DNA of 64,000 nucleotides from contig CASEAQ010000003.1 of NCBI GenBank assembly GCA_949285735.1, positions 26,216 to 90,215 on the forward strand, given 5' to 3'. A program made the translations under genes and the position numbers. Within the stretch, counting starts at the first letter, position 1, and each line of letters begins with the position of its first letter. The notes under the pieces were generated by a model. It searched no databases, was not told the DNA's origin, and was given only the letters and a program-made list of their open reading frames with translations. Origin of the DNA: an uncultured Bacteroidales bacterium. GTDB lineage: Bacteria > Bacteroidota > Bacteroidia > Bacteroidales > Muribaculaceae. Shown piece by piece: positions 17,037 through 26,044 of this stretch.

Positions 17037-18182
17037 TTACCGTCGAGCCTTGCTGGTGCCCATCCAAGTCCATTTGTGCCAGATGTGTTCCAGCGGGCCC
17101 TGTTTGTGGGTTGCCAGCCACCATTTGCAGAATTTTACTTGCAGCATGAAGGTGGCAATGCCTATCAGCAGGCTCAGCGAGTAGCCGCAATATGGCGCAA
17201 GGTATAGCCCGATGGGGAAATAGATGATGGCACCGATTATCGACTGGGTGATGTAGTTGGTGAGGCTCATCTTGCCATAAAAGCGCAAGTTGCCCACTGC
17301 CTTGCTGAAACGCTTGTTTTGGTAGAGGAGGACAAACGAGGCTACCAGCACGAATGTGAATGCCAGCTTTTGCCACATGTCGAATGCCGTGCCGGCAGTT
17401 TGCTGCGTGATGGCATCGTTGGTCATTATAAGCTCTTTGAGCGTGTATAGCGGGGCGAATGCGATGGCTGCGACAATCAAGGCTTTTGTCCAGAAGCGCA
17501 TGTTCTGCTCGGTGGCAACGAAGAGCTGCTTGCGCCCGATGTAGAACCCAAGCAGGAACAGTCCTGCCGTTTGGACAAACCGCCCGGCATTCACAGCCCA
17601 TAGCAAACTGGCTTTCTGCCCGAGCGAGATGTTGCCCAAGAAGAACTCGCCAAGGTTGCCTGCCTGGGTGTACTCAGCCACTTCGGCATACATTTCACCA
17701 ACTTTCAGGTCGGGCAACTGGTGGGCGGGATTTATGAGGCTGGCAACGTAGTGGAACCATTCAACGGGTTGCAGCAGCAGAATGACGGCTGTCGTGATGA
17801 TGGCTTTGTCGCTCCAGTTGCGTGTGAGGAACAGCACGATGCCCACCACCACAAACAGCAGCAGCACGTCGCCTGCGGGGAAGAAAGCGGCATTGAGCGT
17901 GGCAAAGCCCACAAGCAGCACCAGCCGCCACAGGAAGCGGTAGCCGAAGTCTTTGTCAAGTTTGCGCTGGTTGTTCGACTGTATGTAGAATGTGAACCCG
18001 AATAGCAGGGCGAATATGGCGTATGCCTTCCCTGCGAACAGGGTGAAGATGCCGTTAAGCACACCTTGGTCGAGCGCGTTGAGCCATGCCGGCGAGTCGG
18101 TGGGATAGACTGGGAAAATGAAGTGCTCCAAGTTGTGAACCAGTATGATTGCCATTACGGCAAATCCTCGCAGAGCGTCCAC
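17037..18182 (-). CDS. DUF418 family membrane protein
   Basis: The 381 residues form about 9-10 membrane helices. The N-terminal signature DALRGFAVMAIILVHN and the C-terminal DUF418 region (SLTNYITQSIIGAIIYFPIG, ending in the GPLEHIWH-type tail) place it in the YeiB-like acyltransferase-3-related group. The function is unknown. The start is odd: GTG 18182 is the only usable in-frame codon, yet conserved-looking residues (NPRIEV) are encoded just upstream, and an in-frame TGA lies at 18213-18215. An ATG at 18214-18216 is in another frame by one base. Either GTG is used or there is a small frameshift. Confidence 0.8.
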   Translation of the reverse strand: MDALRGFAVMAIILVHNLEHFIFPVYPTDSPAWLNALDQGVLNGIFTLFAGKAYAIFALLFGFTFYIQSNNQRKLDKDFGYRFLWRLVLLVGFATLNAAFFPAGDVLLLFVVVGIVLFLTRNWSDKAIITTAVILLLQPVEWFHYVASLINPAHQLPDLKVGEMYAEVAEYTQAGNLGEFFLGNISLGQKASLLWAVNAGRFVQTAGLFLLGFYIGRKQLFVATEQNMRFWTKALIVAAIAFAPLYTLKELIMTNDAITQQTAGTAFDMWQKLAFTFVLVASFVLLYQNKRFSKAVGNLRFYGKMSLTNYITQSIIGAIIYFPIGLYLAPYCGYSLSLLIGIATFMLQVKFCKWWLATHKQGPLEHIWHKWTWMGTSKARR

Positions 18183-18225
18183 AACCTCGATGCGCGGATT
18201 CTTGTCTAATGTTCATTCCATTTAT

Positions 18226-18780
18226 TTAGTATATTGTTGCTTTTGTGGCTTCCCATTCAGCCCGGGTCAGGCGGCTGACGTGCTCGGTGCGTGTGTCGTC
18301 GGTCAGCGGGCAATATTGGTTTTCGTTGGTGTGGTGGTAGGTGAATCCGCATTTTTCCTGCACACGTCGCGACTTGTCGTTGCCGTCGAAGTAGCCACAC
18401 CACAACACGTTCAGCTTAAGGACTTCAAAGCTGTATCTGATGACTTCTCTCACGGCTTCGGGTATCAGCCCTTGCCCCCAGAACGGCACGCCAATCCAGT
18501 AGCCTATTTCACCCTCGTCGTCGCTTATGGGGAAATTGCTTTGCGAGCCAGTGGTCACGCCGACGCAGCCTATTGCCTTGTCGTCGCCTTTAAGCGTCAC
18601 GGCAAATACGCCACGGGTGGCGAATACGGTCTGTATCACCGTCAGGCTTTCTTCCACGCTCTTGTGGGGCTGCCAGCCGGCAATGGGACCCACCCGTTCG
18701 TCGCTGGCATATTCATACAGGGCATCGGCATCGCTTTCTTTCCATTGGCGCAATACCAGTCTTTCGGTAGTCAGTGTCAT
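18226..18780 (-). CDS. GNAT N-acetyltransferase (RimJ/RimL-like)
   Basis: The 184-residue protein starts TERLVLRQWKESDADALYEY, as RimJ-type acetyltransferases do. It has the acetyl-CoA motif region IGYWIGVPFWGQGLIPEAV with the Q/GxGxxxEA turn, and the LNVLWCGYFDGNDKSRRVQE segment with the N-x-x-S-x-x-V motif. It likely moves an acetyl group from acetyl-CoA to an amine; the substrate (protein N-terminus or small molecule) is unknown. It lies just upstream of the DUF418 gene on the same strand. Confidence 0.87.
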   Translation of the reverse strand: MTLTTERLVLRQWKESDADALYEYASDERVGPIAGWQPHKSVEESLTVIQTVFATRGVFAVTLKGDDKAIGCVGVTTGSQSNFPISDDEGEIGYWIGVPFWGQGLIPEAVREVIRYSFEVLKLNVLWCGYFDGNDKSRRVQEKCGFTYHHTNENQYCPLTDDTRTEHVSRLTRAEWEATKATIY

Positions 18781-18804
18781 AGCATGAATGTTAAGTTACA
18801 TTTG

Positions 18805-18812
18805 CAAAATTA
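18805..18812 (-). promoter_or_regulatory. -7 box for the GNAT gene
   Basis: TAATTTTG on the minus strand fits TAnnTTTG and ends 24 bases before the ATG at 18780. No -33 box at the usual spacing is clear. Confidence 0.45.
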
Positions 18813-18858
18813 GCAGTTTCTCCCGCAAATCGAGGAATGTTACAGCACAATAGAAAGG

Positions 18859-18893
18859 AAAAAGGGCGCATGGCTTATGCCAAATGCGCCCTT
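18859..18893 (-). terminator. Rho-independent terminator of cysS
   Basis: AAGGGCGCAT (18862-18871) pairs perfectly with ATGCGCCCTT (18884-18893), with GGC/GCC pairing in the loop. On the minus strand a T-run follows, downstream of the cysS stop at 18925. Confidence 0.85.
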
Positions 18894-18924
18894 GTAGTAT
18901 TGCCCGGAGGGGGAAAAGCGAGGG

Positions 18925-20400
18925 TTACTTCACTTTCCACTCGAAGCCGTCTTTGGTGTCTTTGATGTCGAAGCCTATTTCGGCGAGGCGGTTGCGGATT
19001 AGGTCGCTTGTCGCCCAGTCTTTGCGGCTCTTGGCATCTTTGCGTATTTCGAGCAGCAGGTCAACAGCCTGTTCGTAGGGCTTGAGGTTGACGCTGCCGC
19101 TTTCGCGCTCGTCGTATATGCCAAGTATGTCGAACAGGAATGTCTTGAACGTCGATTTCAACTGGTCGAGGTCGGCAGCCGAGATTGTCGCCTTGCCGTC
19201 GTTCACTTGGTTGATGGCGCGGCAAGCGTCGAACAGGTGGGCTATCACCATCGGCGTGTTGAGGTCGTCGTTCATCGCCTCGTGGCACTTGCGGTCGAGG
19301 TCGGCAACGTTGACTGTCGAGGTTTCCGACGGACGCAGCTCGTTGAGCCTGCGCCAGCCGTCGAGCATACGCTCATAAGCCTTTTCGGCAGCTTGCAGGG
19401 CATCGTTGGAGAAGTCAACGGTGCCGCCGTAGTGGGCTTGCAAGATGAAGAAGCGTATGGTCATGGGCGAATAGGGCTGTGCAAGCATGTCCTTGCGGCT
19501 GCCGGTGAAGAACTCGTCGAGGGTGATGAAGTTGCCCAGCGACTTGCCCATCTTCTGCCCGTTGATGGTAATCATGTTGTTGTGCATCCAGTAGCGCACG
19601 GCATCATGCCCCGAGTGTGCCACCGACTGCGCAATCTCGCACTCGTGGTGGGGGAATACAAGGTCCATGCCGCCACCGTGTATGTCGAACGTCTCGCCGA
19701 GGTATTTCTGCCCCATTGTCGAGCATTCGAGGTGCCAGCCGGGGAATCCCTCGCTCCAAGGCGACGGCCAGTGCATGATGTGCTCGGGCGCGGCTTTCTT
19801 CCACAGGGCAAAGTCGGCGGGGTTGTGCTTCTCTTGCTGCCCGTCGAGCTGGCGTGTTGCGCTGAACAACTCCTCGATGTTGCGCCCCGAGAGCTTGCCA
19901 TAGTTGAAGTCGCGGTTATACTTGGGCACGTCGAAGTAAACCGACCCGTTGCTCACGTAGGCATATCCGTGGTCGAGAATCTCTTTGATATACTCAATCT
20001 GCTCGATGATGTGGCCCGATGCAAACGGCTCGATGCTGGGTGGCAACACGTTGAGCCGCTCCATAGCCTTGTGGTAGCGGTTGACGTAGTATTGCACCAC
20101 CTCCATCGGTTCGAGCTTTTCGAGGCGGGCTTTCTTTGCCACTTTGTCTTCGCCTTCGTCGGCATCGTGTTCGAGATGCCCTACGTCGGTGATGTTGCGC
20201 ACGTAGCGCACCTTGTAACCAAGGTGCTGCAAATAGCGGAACAGTATGTCGAACGTGATTGCCGGACGCGCATGTCCAAGGTGGGCGTCACCGTAAACCG
20301 TGGGACCGCACACATACATTCCCACAAACGGTTCATGCAGCGGCACGAATTGCTCCTTGCGGCGCGTCAGCGTGTTGTATATATATAATGGGTGTTCCAT
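18925..20400 (-). CDS. cysS: Cysteine--tRNA ligase
   Basis: From ATG 20400 the enzyme has 491 residues, normal for CysRS. It charges tRNA-Cys in the cytoplasm. Visible class-I features are [20 protein letters not shown] with the zinc Cys31 and HIGH-type HLGH (40-43), the further zinc ligands near GWHLECSTM and HHECEIAQS, and KMGKSLGN as the KMSKS loop. The C-terminal DALR-type domain follows. The in-frame extension to 20529 is rejected because it overlaps the upstream DUF3467 gene. It is last in a minus-strand run. Confidence 0.96.
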   Translation of the reverse strand: MEHPLYIYNTLTRRKEQFVPLHEPFVGMYVCGPTVYGDAHLGHARPAITFDILFRYLQHLGYKVRYVRNITDVGHLEHDADEGEDKVAKKARLEKLEPMEVVQYYVNRYHKAMERLNVLPPSIEPFASGHIIEQIEYIKEILDHGYAYVSNGSVYFDVPKYNRDFNYGKLSGRNIEELFSATRQLDGQQEKHNPADFALWKKAAPEHIMHWPSPWSEGFPGWHLECSTMGQKYLGETFDIHGGGMDLVFPHHECEIAQSVAHSGHDAVRYWMHNNMITINGQKMGKSLGNFITLDEFFTGSRKDMLAQPYSPMTIRFFILQAHYGGTVDFSNDALQAAEKAYERMLDGWRRLNELRPSETSTVNVADLDRKCHEAMNDDLNTPMVIAHLFDACRAINQVNDGKATISAADLDQLKSTFKTFLFDILGIYDERESGSVNLKPYEQAVDLLLEIRKDAKSRKDWATSDLIRNRLAEIGFDIKDTKDGFEWKVK

Positions 20401-20410
20401 GTGCCTGGGT

Positions 20411-20725
20411 TTATGCTTGTCCGTTAGGACCCATAAATGGAGGCACGTTGCCGCCCTGGTTGTTGGGAACCTTGGGGGTGATGGTGCCGAATGTCTTTTC
20501 ATACTTGTTGATGTTGTCTTGCAGGGCAAACATCAGTTGCTTGGCGTTTTCCGGGGTCATGATTATGCGGCTTTGCACCTTGGCTTGCGGCGTGTTGGGT
20601 GTGAGGCATATCATATCGAAGAAAAATTCTGCCGGGCCGTGGCTGATTACTGCAAGGTTGGCATATTTGCCTTGTGCCACTTCGGGCGAAATCTCAATCT
20701 TTATTTCTTTCTTTTCTTGTGACAT
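20411..20725 (-). CDS. DUF3467 protein
   Basis: The 104-residue protein matches DUF3467: [20 protein letters not shown] at the N-terminus, then [15 protein letters not shown] and [20 protein letters not shown]. No signal peptide is present, so it is cytoplasmic. The family is widespread in Bacteroidota and has no known function. It lies 10 bases before cysS and 14 bases after the NigD-like gene on the same strand. Confidence 0.85.
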   Translation of the reverse strand: MSQEKKEIKIEISPEVAQGKYANLAVISHGPAEFFFDMICLTPNTPQAKVQSRIIMTPENAKQLMFALQDNINKYEKTFGTITPKVPNNQGGNVPPFMGPNGQA

Positions 20726-20739
20726 AGTGAATTGTGTAT

Positions 20740-21420
20740 TTAATTTGTTTTTGTGAAATCGTAATATTTGCGTTCGGGATATGCCACATCGTTGATGTGT
20801 ACCCTCACTGTTTTACAAGACTGCAAATTCCATACCGAACTTATGTCGAACGACATATAGCAGCGTCGCCAAAAGTAGGTGGAGGCTTGCATCATGTTGT
20901 GCATCAGGTAGCAATGCACTGTGTCGTCGTTGAATGTGGTGTAGTCGGCGACGAGTGCCATGATGCGGGCATACTCGGTGTATCTGACACGGCAATATAT
21001 GTTGATATACTTGCCCGTGCGCCAAATGCTGTTCAGGTTGATGGAGTCCATCGGCACCGACGTGTCTGTTGGCACCATGCGCAGCGTGTCGGTTATCGCC
21101 CTTGTGTAGCTGCGGGCAGTGATGTTGAGCGAGCCGTCGCTGTTGCGGCTGTCAACGATGTAGTTGAGCAATATCCTGTCGCCACTGTCCAAGCCTCCTG
21201 CCGTGCTTGCAGCCGCGCTTTGGTCGATCATTGTCACGGGGGTGGTGTCGTCGGCAGGATAATTGATGTAGGTGTCGCCACTGGCGTTGCCGTCTTGCCC
21301 GACGAATGTCACCATGTCGAAACGGAAGTCGCCATATTGGTAATATTCGTCATCGTCGTTGCACGATGTCGCCGCCGTCGATATTATGGCTGTGAGCAAT
21401 ATGTACAGCAGTCGTTTCAT
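20740..21420 (-). CDS. NigD-like lipoprotein
   Basis: The 226-residue protein begins [20 protein letters not shown], a lipoprotein signal. It then resembles the NigD-like two-domain family of Bacteroidota: an OB-like N-terminal part ([12 protein letters not shown]) and a C-terminal part ([17 protein letters not shown]-like, here [10 protein letters not shown]). The family is named after a bacteriocin-associated protein of Prevotella, but its role is unknown. Its start overlaps the lolD stop by 4 bases, so the two are translationally coupled. Confidence 0.72.
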   Translation of the reverse strand: MKRLLYILLTAIISTAATSCNDDDEYYQYGDFRFDMVTFVGQDGNASGDTYINYPADDTTPVTMIDQSAAASTAGGLDSGDRILLNYIVDSRNSDGSLNITARSYTRAITDTLRMVPTDTSVPMDSINLNSIWRTGKYINIYCRVRYTEYARIMALVADYTTFNDDTVHCYLMHNMMQASTYFWRRCYMSFDISSVWNLQSCKTVRVHINDVAYPERKYYDFTKTN

Positions 21421-22085
21421 ATTGTCGCGCCGTCTTGTATAATCATGCCGTCGTTCATGTGGATTATGCGGTCGGCACCGCGGGCGAGTGTTTCGTCGTG
21501 GGTGACTATGACAAACGTCTGCTTCATCTCGTCGCGCAGGTTGAAGAACAGGCGGTGCAATTCCTCCTTGTTCTCGCTGTCGAGGCTGCCCGACGGCTCG
21601 TCGGCAAACACCACGGCAGGACGGTTGACCAGCGCGCGCGCCACTGCCACGCGTTGGCGTTCGCCGCCCGAGAGTTGCGCCGGCTTGTGGTCGGTGCGGC
21701 TGGCAAGCCCCATGTAGTCGAGCAACTCCATTGCCCGGCGGTGGGCATCACCTTGCTTGTCGCCGCCGATGAGTGCCGGAATCATCACGTTCTCGATGGC
21801 GGTGAACTCGGGCAGCAGTTGGTGGAACTGGAACACGAAGCCTATGTTGCGGTTGCGGAAGTGGGCAAGGTCGCGCTCCTTGAGCTTCAGCACGTTTTGC
21901 CCGTCATATTCCACCGTGCCGCTGTCGGGAGCATCGAGCGTGCCGAGGATTTGCAGCAGCGTTGTCTTGCCTGCACCGCTGCGGCCCACTATCGACACTA
22001 TTTCTTGCCGCCCGATGCTGAGCGACACGTCGCGCAGCACGTGCAGCTGCCCATAATGTTTGTTTATGCCGTTTGCTTCAATCAT
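21417..22085 (-). CDS. lolD: ABC transporter ATP-binding protein (LolD/MacB type)
   Basis: From ATG 22085 it has 222 residues: Walker [11 protein letters not shown]-loop [12 protein letters not shown], signature LSGGERQR, Walker [13 protein letters not shown] and H-loop VTHD. The [16 protein letters not shown] stretch is typical of LolD, which powers extraction of lipoproteins from the inner membrane. No LolCE permease is adjacent. The coupled NigD-like lipoprotein fits an envelope role. The longer frame to 22337 runs into tcdA and is rejected. Confidence 0.88.
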   Translation of the reverse strand: MIEANGINKHYGQLHVLRDVSLSIGRQEIVSIVGRSGAGKTTLLQILGTLDAPDSGTVEYDGQNVLKLKERDLAHFRNRNIGFVFQFHQLLPEFTAIENVMIPALIGGDKQGDAHRRAMELLDYMGLASRTDHKPAQLSGGERQRVAVARALVNRPAVVFADEPSGSLDSENKEELHRLFFNLRDEMKQTFVIVTHDETLARGADRIIHMNDGMIIQDGATI

Positions 22086-22183
22086 TTCGGTCTTGGTAGC
22101 TGTCTTTTTTTGTTGATTCTTGTGCCCGAAATGGCTCGTGAAGCCAGGGCAAAGAACCAGCCAGTTCCGTATTGTGTTAAAGT

Positions 22184-22903
22184 TTAAAAACTCTCTCTTA
22201 GCTTGTTGATTACGTGAGCGGCAAGCATGCAGCCGAATATGCAAGGCAGATAGCTCACCGTTCCATAACTCGACCGCTTGTTTTGCAACTCGTCGGTGAG
22301 CGTCAGGGATGCCTCTCGGGGCAACTCTTCGCTCCACACCACCGTCAAGCCGCTTTTGAAGCCGTCTTTGCGCAACCGTGTGCGCACGACACGTGCCAGC
22401 CCGTCGTTACGTGTCTGAGCGATGTCGGCATACCTCACAGCCGTAGGGTCGATGCGTCCGCCTGCCCCCATCGACGAAACGATGTTTATGCCTCGGCGCA
22501 GGCAGTGTTCAATCAGTGCCACCTTTGGCGCAATCGAGTCGATGGCATCGATTACGAAGTCGGGGTTGCTGGCAAGCAGGCTGCCCACGGTGTCGGGCGT
22601 GACAAATTCCTTCAGCGCGTCAATTCTTGCCTCGGGATTGATGTCTGCCATGCGCCGCCTCATCACTTCCACCTTGTCGATTCCCACGGTGGAGTGCAGC
22701 GCCGGCAACTGGCGGTTGATGTTGCTTGGGCTAACGGTGTCGCCATCGACAATCGTCATGCGCCCCACGCCGGCACGGGCAACCATCTCGGCGGCGTATG
22801 CGCCCACGCCGCCGACACCTACAACCATGACGTGGGCGGCGGCGAGCCTTTGAGTGGCTTGCTGCCCCAGTAGCAGGTATGTCCGTTCGTTCCAGTCTTG
22901 CAT
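22184..22903 (-). CDS. tcdA: tRNA threonylcarbamoyladenosine dehydratase
   Basis: The 239-residue ThiF/E1-like protein has the ATP-binding Rossmann loop [19 protein letters not shown], then [14 protein letters not shown], the [13 protein letters not shown] segment and [12 protein letters not shown]. TcdA (YgdL/CsdL) uses ATP to cyclise t6A37 to ct6A37 in tRNA. Length is a little shorter than the E. coli protein. It is first in the minus-strand run tcdA-lolD-nigD-DUF3467-cysS; the 98-base gap to lolD may hold a promoter. Confidence 0.92.
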   Translation of the reverse strand: MQDWNERTYLLLGQQATQRLAAAHVMVVGVGGVGAYAAEMVARAGVGRMTIVDGDTVSPSNINRQLPALHSTVGIDKVEVMRRRMADINPEARIDALKEFVTPDTVGSLLASNPDFVIDAIDSIAPKVALIEHCLRRGINIVSSMGAGGRIDPTAVRYADIAQTRNDGLARVVRTRLRKDGFKSGLTVVWSEELPREASLTLTDELQNKRSSYGTVSYLPCIFGCMLAAHVINKLRESF

Positions 22904-23040
22904 CTATTGTTTGGTGCTTCTGCTTTCCGCCCCACGAAGTTACAAAAAATTCTGCGACACCATGCCCCACCGACAGAATAATCTTCAACCAAGCCCCAAA
23001 ATACCCAAAATGAAACCCCACAGCAGAGCTACTCTCCATG

Positions 23041-23100
23041 CAAAAAAGTGGCGATACTGTGCGAAAATGCGATTTTTTTATCAACTTTCGCACGGTATCG
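23041..23100 (-). terminator. Hairpin terminator downstream of the 116-residue protein gene
   Basis: CGATAC-T-GTGCGAAA (23052-23066) pairs with TTTCGCAC-G-GTATCG (23086-23100), 14 pairs and one mismatch. On the minus strand six T follow (23041-23048 region). Confidence 0.7.
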
Positions 23101-23125
23101 AGCTGTTTTGGGGGGCTCGCGGTGA

Positions 23126-23476
23126 TTATCGCAGGCTGCGCTTCAGGCGGTAGTGCAATCCGTGGTCGAGAATGTATTCGAGCATTTCTTGGAAGATGGC
23201 CTCTACTTGCGAGGGAAGAAGCATGGAGTTGCCGAGGTTACCAAATTCTTCGTCTATGGCATCGGGCAGGTGGGCGACATCGGTTTTGAGCTTTTTGGCG
23301 AGTGCCGCAGTGTTTTCCCTGTCGAGGGTGGCGTGCGTGTGGTGCTTTTGGTCGGAAGAGTCAACGAATTCAAGATGCATGTCCATGCATTTGAAATCGT
23401 CTATTCCCACCTCGATGGTTGACCATACATCCAAGTCTTCGTGGGAGGATACGATTAACAGGTAGTCGGTAAGCAT
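23126..23476 (-). CDS. Small acidic protein of unknown function
   Basis: From ATG 23476 it has 116 residues and no signal or membrane segment, so it is cytoplasmic. It starts MLTDYLLIVSSHEDLDVWST and is rich in Asp, Glu and His. I do not recognise a family. A clear terminator follows, and it is divergent from the RluA gene with about 58 bases between the starts. An earlier in-frame start (23509) lies too near the RluA promoter to be preferred. Confidence 0.6.
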   Translation of the reverse strand: MLTDYLLIVSSHEDLDVWSTIEVGIDDFKCMDMHLEFVDSSDQKHHTHATLDRENTAALAKKLKTDVAHLPDAIDEEFGNLGNSMLLPSQVEAIFQEMLEYILDHGLHYRLKRSLR

Positions 23477-23516
23477 AAATCCAATGTATTGGTTTTTTCT
23501 CTGCGGCAAAAATAAC

Positions 23517-23524
23517 TACTTTTG
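23517..23524 (+). promoter_or_regulatory. -7 box for the RluA-family gene
   Basis: TACTTTTG matches TAnnTTTG and ends 10 bases before ATG 23535. A TTG at 23489-23491 is a wide-spaced -33 candidate. Confidence 0.5.
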
Positions 23525-23534
23525 CCGATACATT

Positions 23535-25274
23535 ATGAATATATTCCACAAATTTGACATTGATATTTCGGGAATTGAATTACCGAAACGGCTCAATTCG
23601 CCGTTTAATTACGAGCCGCACCCGTTGGCGAGAATAGCCGCCATGCAGGTGAGACGGCATATTGCCGAAAACCCGCAGCTCGAAAACCTGTTCAGCCAAG
23701 GGAAGATGCTTGGCGTACTTGTAGTTGCCGATGGCGAGGGGCAGTGTGGGTTTGTGGCTGCCTATTCGGGATCGTTAGAGCAAACGGCGTTGCTGCAAGA
23801 CTATTTTGCGCCGCCTGTTTTCGACTTGCTCGATGCGGAAGGTTATTTCAAGCAGCAAGAGTGTGAAATATCAGGGATAAACCGCGAAATCGAAGCCGTT
23901 GAAAATGGTCCGTTGCTTGCAGAGGCGCGCAGGGGCGTTGAGGTTGTTGAGCAGGAAGCTCGTGCCGAGGTGGAGGGCTACAAGCGGCTGATGGCGCAGT
24001 CGAAGGTGGCGCGCGATGCCGCCCGGGCTGCCGGCAGTGCCGATGAGGCGATGCTCATGCGCGAAAGCCAGCACCAGAAAGCCGAGCTGAAGCGGTTGCG
24101 CAAGGCGTGGGGCGACAAGATTGAAGCGGCGCGCCGTCCGCTTGCCGAGGTTGAAGCCCGTTTGGTGCAACTCAGGGAGGAGCGCCATCGCCGCTCAGAG
24201 GCTTTGCAGAGGTGGATTTTCGGTCAGTTTTCGATGCTCAATGCTTGTGGAGAAAGTCGCGACTTGATTGAGATATTTTCTGCAACGCCGCAAGGTGTGC
24301 CGCCAGCCGGGGCAGGGGAGTGTGCCGCCCCGAGGCTGTTGCAATATGCCTATATGCACGGATTGATGCCGTTGTCGATTGCGGAATTTTGGTATGGCAA
24401 GCCGCAGGGAGGGCACGTGCGCCGCGATGGCGAGTTCTACACGGCTTGCCGGGGGAAGTGCCTGCCCATATTGACGTTCATGCTGCAGGGATTGGACGTT
24501 GAATTGGATCCTCCCTACGAGGGGAAACCGTTCACGTGTGCCGACATTGCTGTGATATATGAAGACCAGTGGATGGTTGCGGTTGACAAACCTGCCGGAT
24601 TGCCCACCGTACCAGGGAAGAATTGCGGCAAGTCGTTGCTCGAATTGCTACAAGAGGAGGAGCGGTTTTGTGGCGAATTGTTGCCGGTTCATCGCCTCGA
24701 CATGGACACATCGGGGGTGGTGCTGTTTGCACGCGACAGGCAGACACAAAAGCGGCTGCAATCCATGTTTGCCACAAGAACGATGGCAAAGCAGTATGTA
24801 GCCTTGCTCGACGGGTTGCTTGTTGCCGATGGCGGGACAATAGACCTCCCCTTGCGCCCCGATTATGAGCACCGCCCGATGCAGGTGGTTGACGAGGTTG
24901 ACGGAGCACCAGCTGTGACACGTTATGAAGTGGTGGAGCGATACCCGGGTAAGGAGCATACGTTGGTGCGGTTTTATCCGCTCACGGGGCGCACCCACCA
25001 GTTGCGGGTGCATTCAGCCCACCACTTGGGGCTTGGAATTCCCATCGTTGGCGACAGGTTGTATGGCAAGGCTGGCGAGCGGCTGTGCCTTCACGCCCAA
25101 TGCCTGTCGTTTGTCCATCCGCAGACGGGCAAGCCGATGGAGTTGCAATCGCCGCTGCCGTCAGTTTTCGGCAGTCTTGAGCAATTTCCCCAACGCACTC
25201 CACAGCAAGGCTACGGTGGTGGCAAACAGAATGGCTCCAGCCACCACGTCCTTGACAAGGATAACGCCCGATGA
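23535..25274 (+). CDS. RluA-family pseudouridine synthase with long N-terminal region
   Basis: From ATG 23535 the protein has 579 residues. The C-terminal about 240 residues are an RluA-type synthase: IYEDQWMVAVDKPAGLPTVP, then HRLDMDTSG (386-394) with the catalytic Asp389, then GRTHQLRVHSAHHLG and the DRLYG motif. It isomerises uridine in rRNA or tRNA. The first about 330 residues include a charged coiled coil (about 110-225) and are far longer than E. coli RluA; related long forms occur in Bacteroidota. The last 38 codons overlap the convergent small membrane protein gene by 114 bases. The target uridine is unknown. Confidence 0.87.
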   Translation: MNIFHKFDIDISGIELPKRLNSPFNYEPHPLARIAAMQVRRHIAENPQLENLFSQGKMLGVLVVADGEGQCGFVAAYSGSLEQTALLQDYFAPPVFDLLDAEGYFKQQECEISGINREIEAVENGPLLAEARRGVEVVEQEARAEVEGYKRLMAQSKVARDAARAAGSADEAMLMRESQHQKAELKRLRKAWGDKIEAARRPLAEVEARLVQLREERHRRSEALQRWIFGQFSMLNACGESRDLIEIFSATPQGVPPAGAGECAAPRLLQYAYMHGLMPLSIAEFWYGKPQGGHVRRDGEFYTACRGKCLPILTFMLQGLDVELDPPYEGKPFTCADIAVIYEDQWMVAVDKPAGLPTVPGKNCGKSLLELLQEEERFCGELLPVHRLDMDTSGVVLFARDRQTQKRLQSMFATRTMAKQYVALLDGLLVADGGTIDLPLRPDYEHRPMQVVDEVDGAPAVTRYEVVERYPGKEHTLVRFYPLTGRTHQLRVHSAHHLGLGIPIVGDRLYGKAGERLCLHAQCLSFVHPQTGKPMELQSPLPSVFGSLEQFPQRTPQQGYGGGKQNGSSHHVLDKDNAR

Positions 25275-25478
25275 CAGCGAGAATATAAACACCGCCCACC
25301 CTGCAAGGCAGATGGCGAGGCTGATGATGTATGCCACTACGGCAATCCAAGAGTAGCTGCGGACAGGCTTTGGCGGCAGGCGGTTGAGCACCCGTCGGGT
25401 AAACCATTCGTTGTCGGCAGCCGGCATCTGCTCCTTGAGAGCGATGCCTATTTTTTTGTCTATGTCGTCCTTTTTCAT
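25161..25478 (-). CDS. Small membrane protein coupled to an ECF sigma factor
   Basis: From ATG 25478 it has 105 residues: a soluble N-terminal part (MKKDDIDKKIGIALKEQMPA), then two membrane segments (about 45-70 and 75-97). The start overlaps the sigma gene stop by 4 bases (ATGA). By position and layout it could be the anti-sigma partner, but no zinc-finger motif is visible. Its 3' end runs 114 bases antisense into the RluA gene. Confidence 0.7.
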   Translation of the reverse strand: MKKDDIDKKIGIALKEQMPAADNEWFTRRVLNRLPPKPVRSYSWIAVVAYIISLAICLAGWAVFIFSLSSGVILVKDVVAGAILFATTVALLWSALGKLLKTAEN

Positions 25479-26020
25479 AATTCCTGTTTTTTGTCGAGTA
25501 TTTGTGCAAGTTTTGCCTTGGCGCGGCTCAAGTGCGACTTGACCGTTCCAGCAGGCAAACGTGTGATTTCGCAAATCTTTTTTATCGGCTGGTCGTCGAT
25601 GTAGAACAATGTCACCACGGCGCGTTGCTGCTCGCTCAGTTGCTGCATGGCGGTGTGCACGTCGATTTGAGCCTCGCTTTGCCGGCTTGCCTCGTCGTCG
25701 AGCAGATTACCGATGGGGGTGTCGTCGTTGATGCGCTCCTCATGCGTCCGCCTCAGCCATGCGTAGTATTCGTTGTAGGCGATGCGATAGAGCCATGTGC
25801 GGAATCGCGACAACCCTTTGAAGCTGCGTATGCTCAAATATGCCTTGATGAATGTTTCTTGTGCAAGGTCGTCGCTCAGCGCGGCATCGCCAAGTGTGAG
25901 GTTGAGGAAAAAACGCATTATGTCGGAGCGGTATGCCTCGACCAGCCGCCCGAATGCGTCCCTGTTGTCGGCAAGGACGCATTGTGTCAGTAGTTTTATT
26001 TCTTCAACCCGTGTAAGCAT
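25475..26020 (-). CDS. ECF-type RNA polymerase sigma factor
   Basis: The 181-residue protein has region 2 (YRSDIMRFFLNLTLGDAALS, DDLAQETFIKAYLSIRSFKG, then RTWLYRIAYNEYYAWLR) and region 4 (QLSEQQRAVVTLFYIDDQP, AGTVKSHLSRAKAKL). It belongs to the extracytoplasmic-function group and directs polymerase to a small regulon. It lies between a DUF6249 membrane protein and a small membrane protein in one operon. A candidate ECF promoter lies ahead of the first gene, so the operon may control itself. Confidence 0.9.
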   Translation of the reverse strand: MLTRVEEIKLLTQCVLADNRDAFGRLVEAYRSDIMRFFLNLTLGDAALSDDLAQETFIKAYLSIRSFKGLSRFRTWLYRIAYNEYYAWLRRTHEERINDDTPIGNLLDDEASRQSEAQIDVHTAMQQLSEQQRAVVTLFYIDDQPIKKICEITRLPAGTVKSHLSRAKAKLAQILDKKQEL

Positions 26021-26044
26021 TTTTCTCCTTGGTGGATAGTGCCG

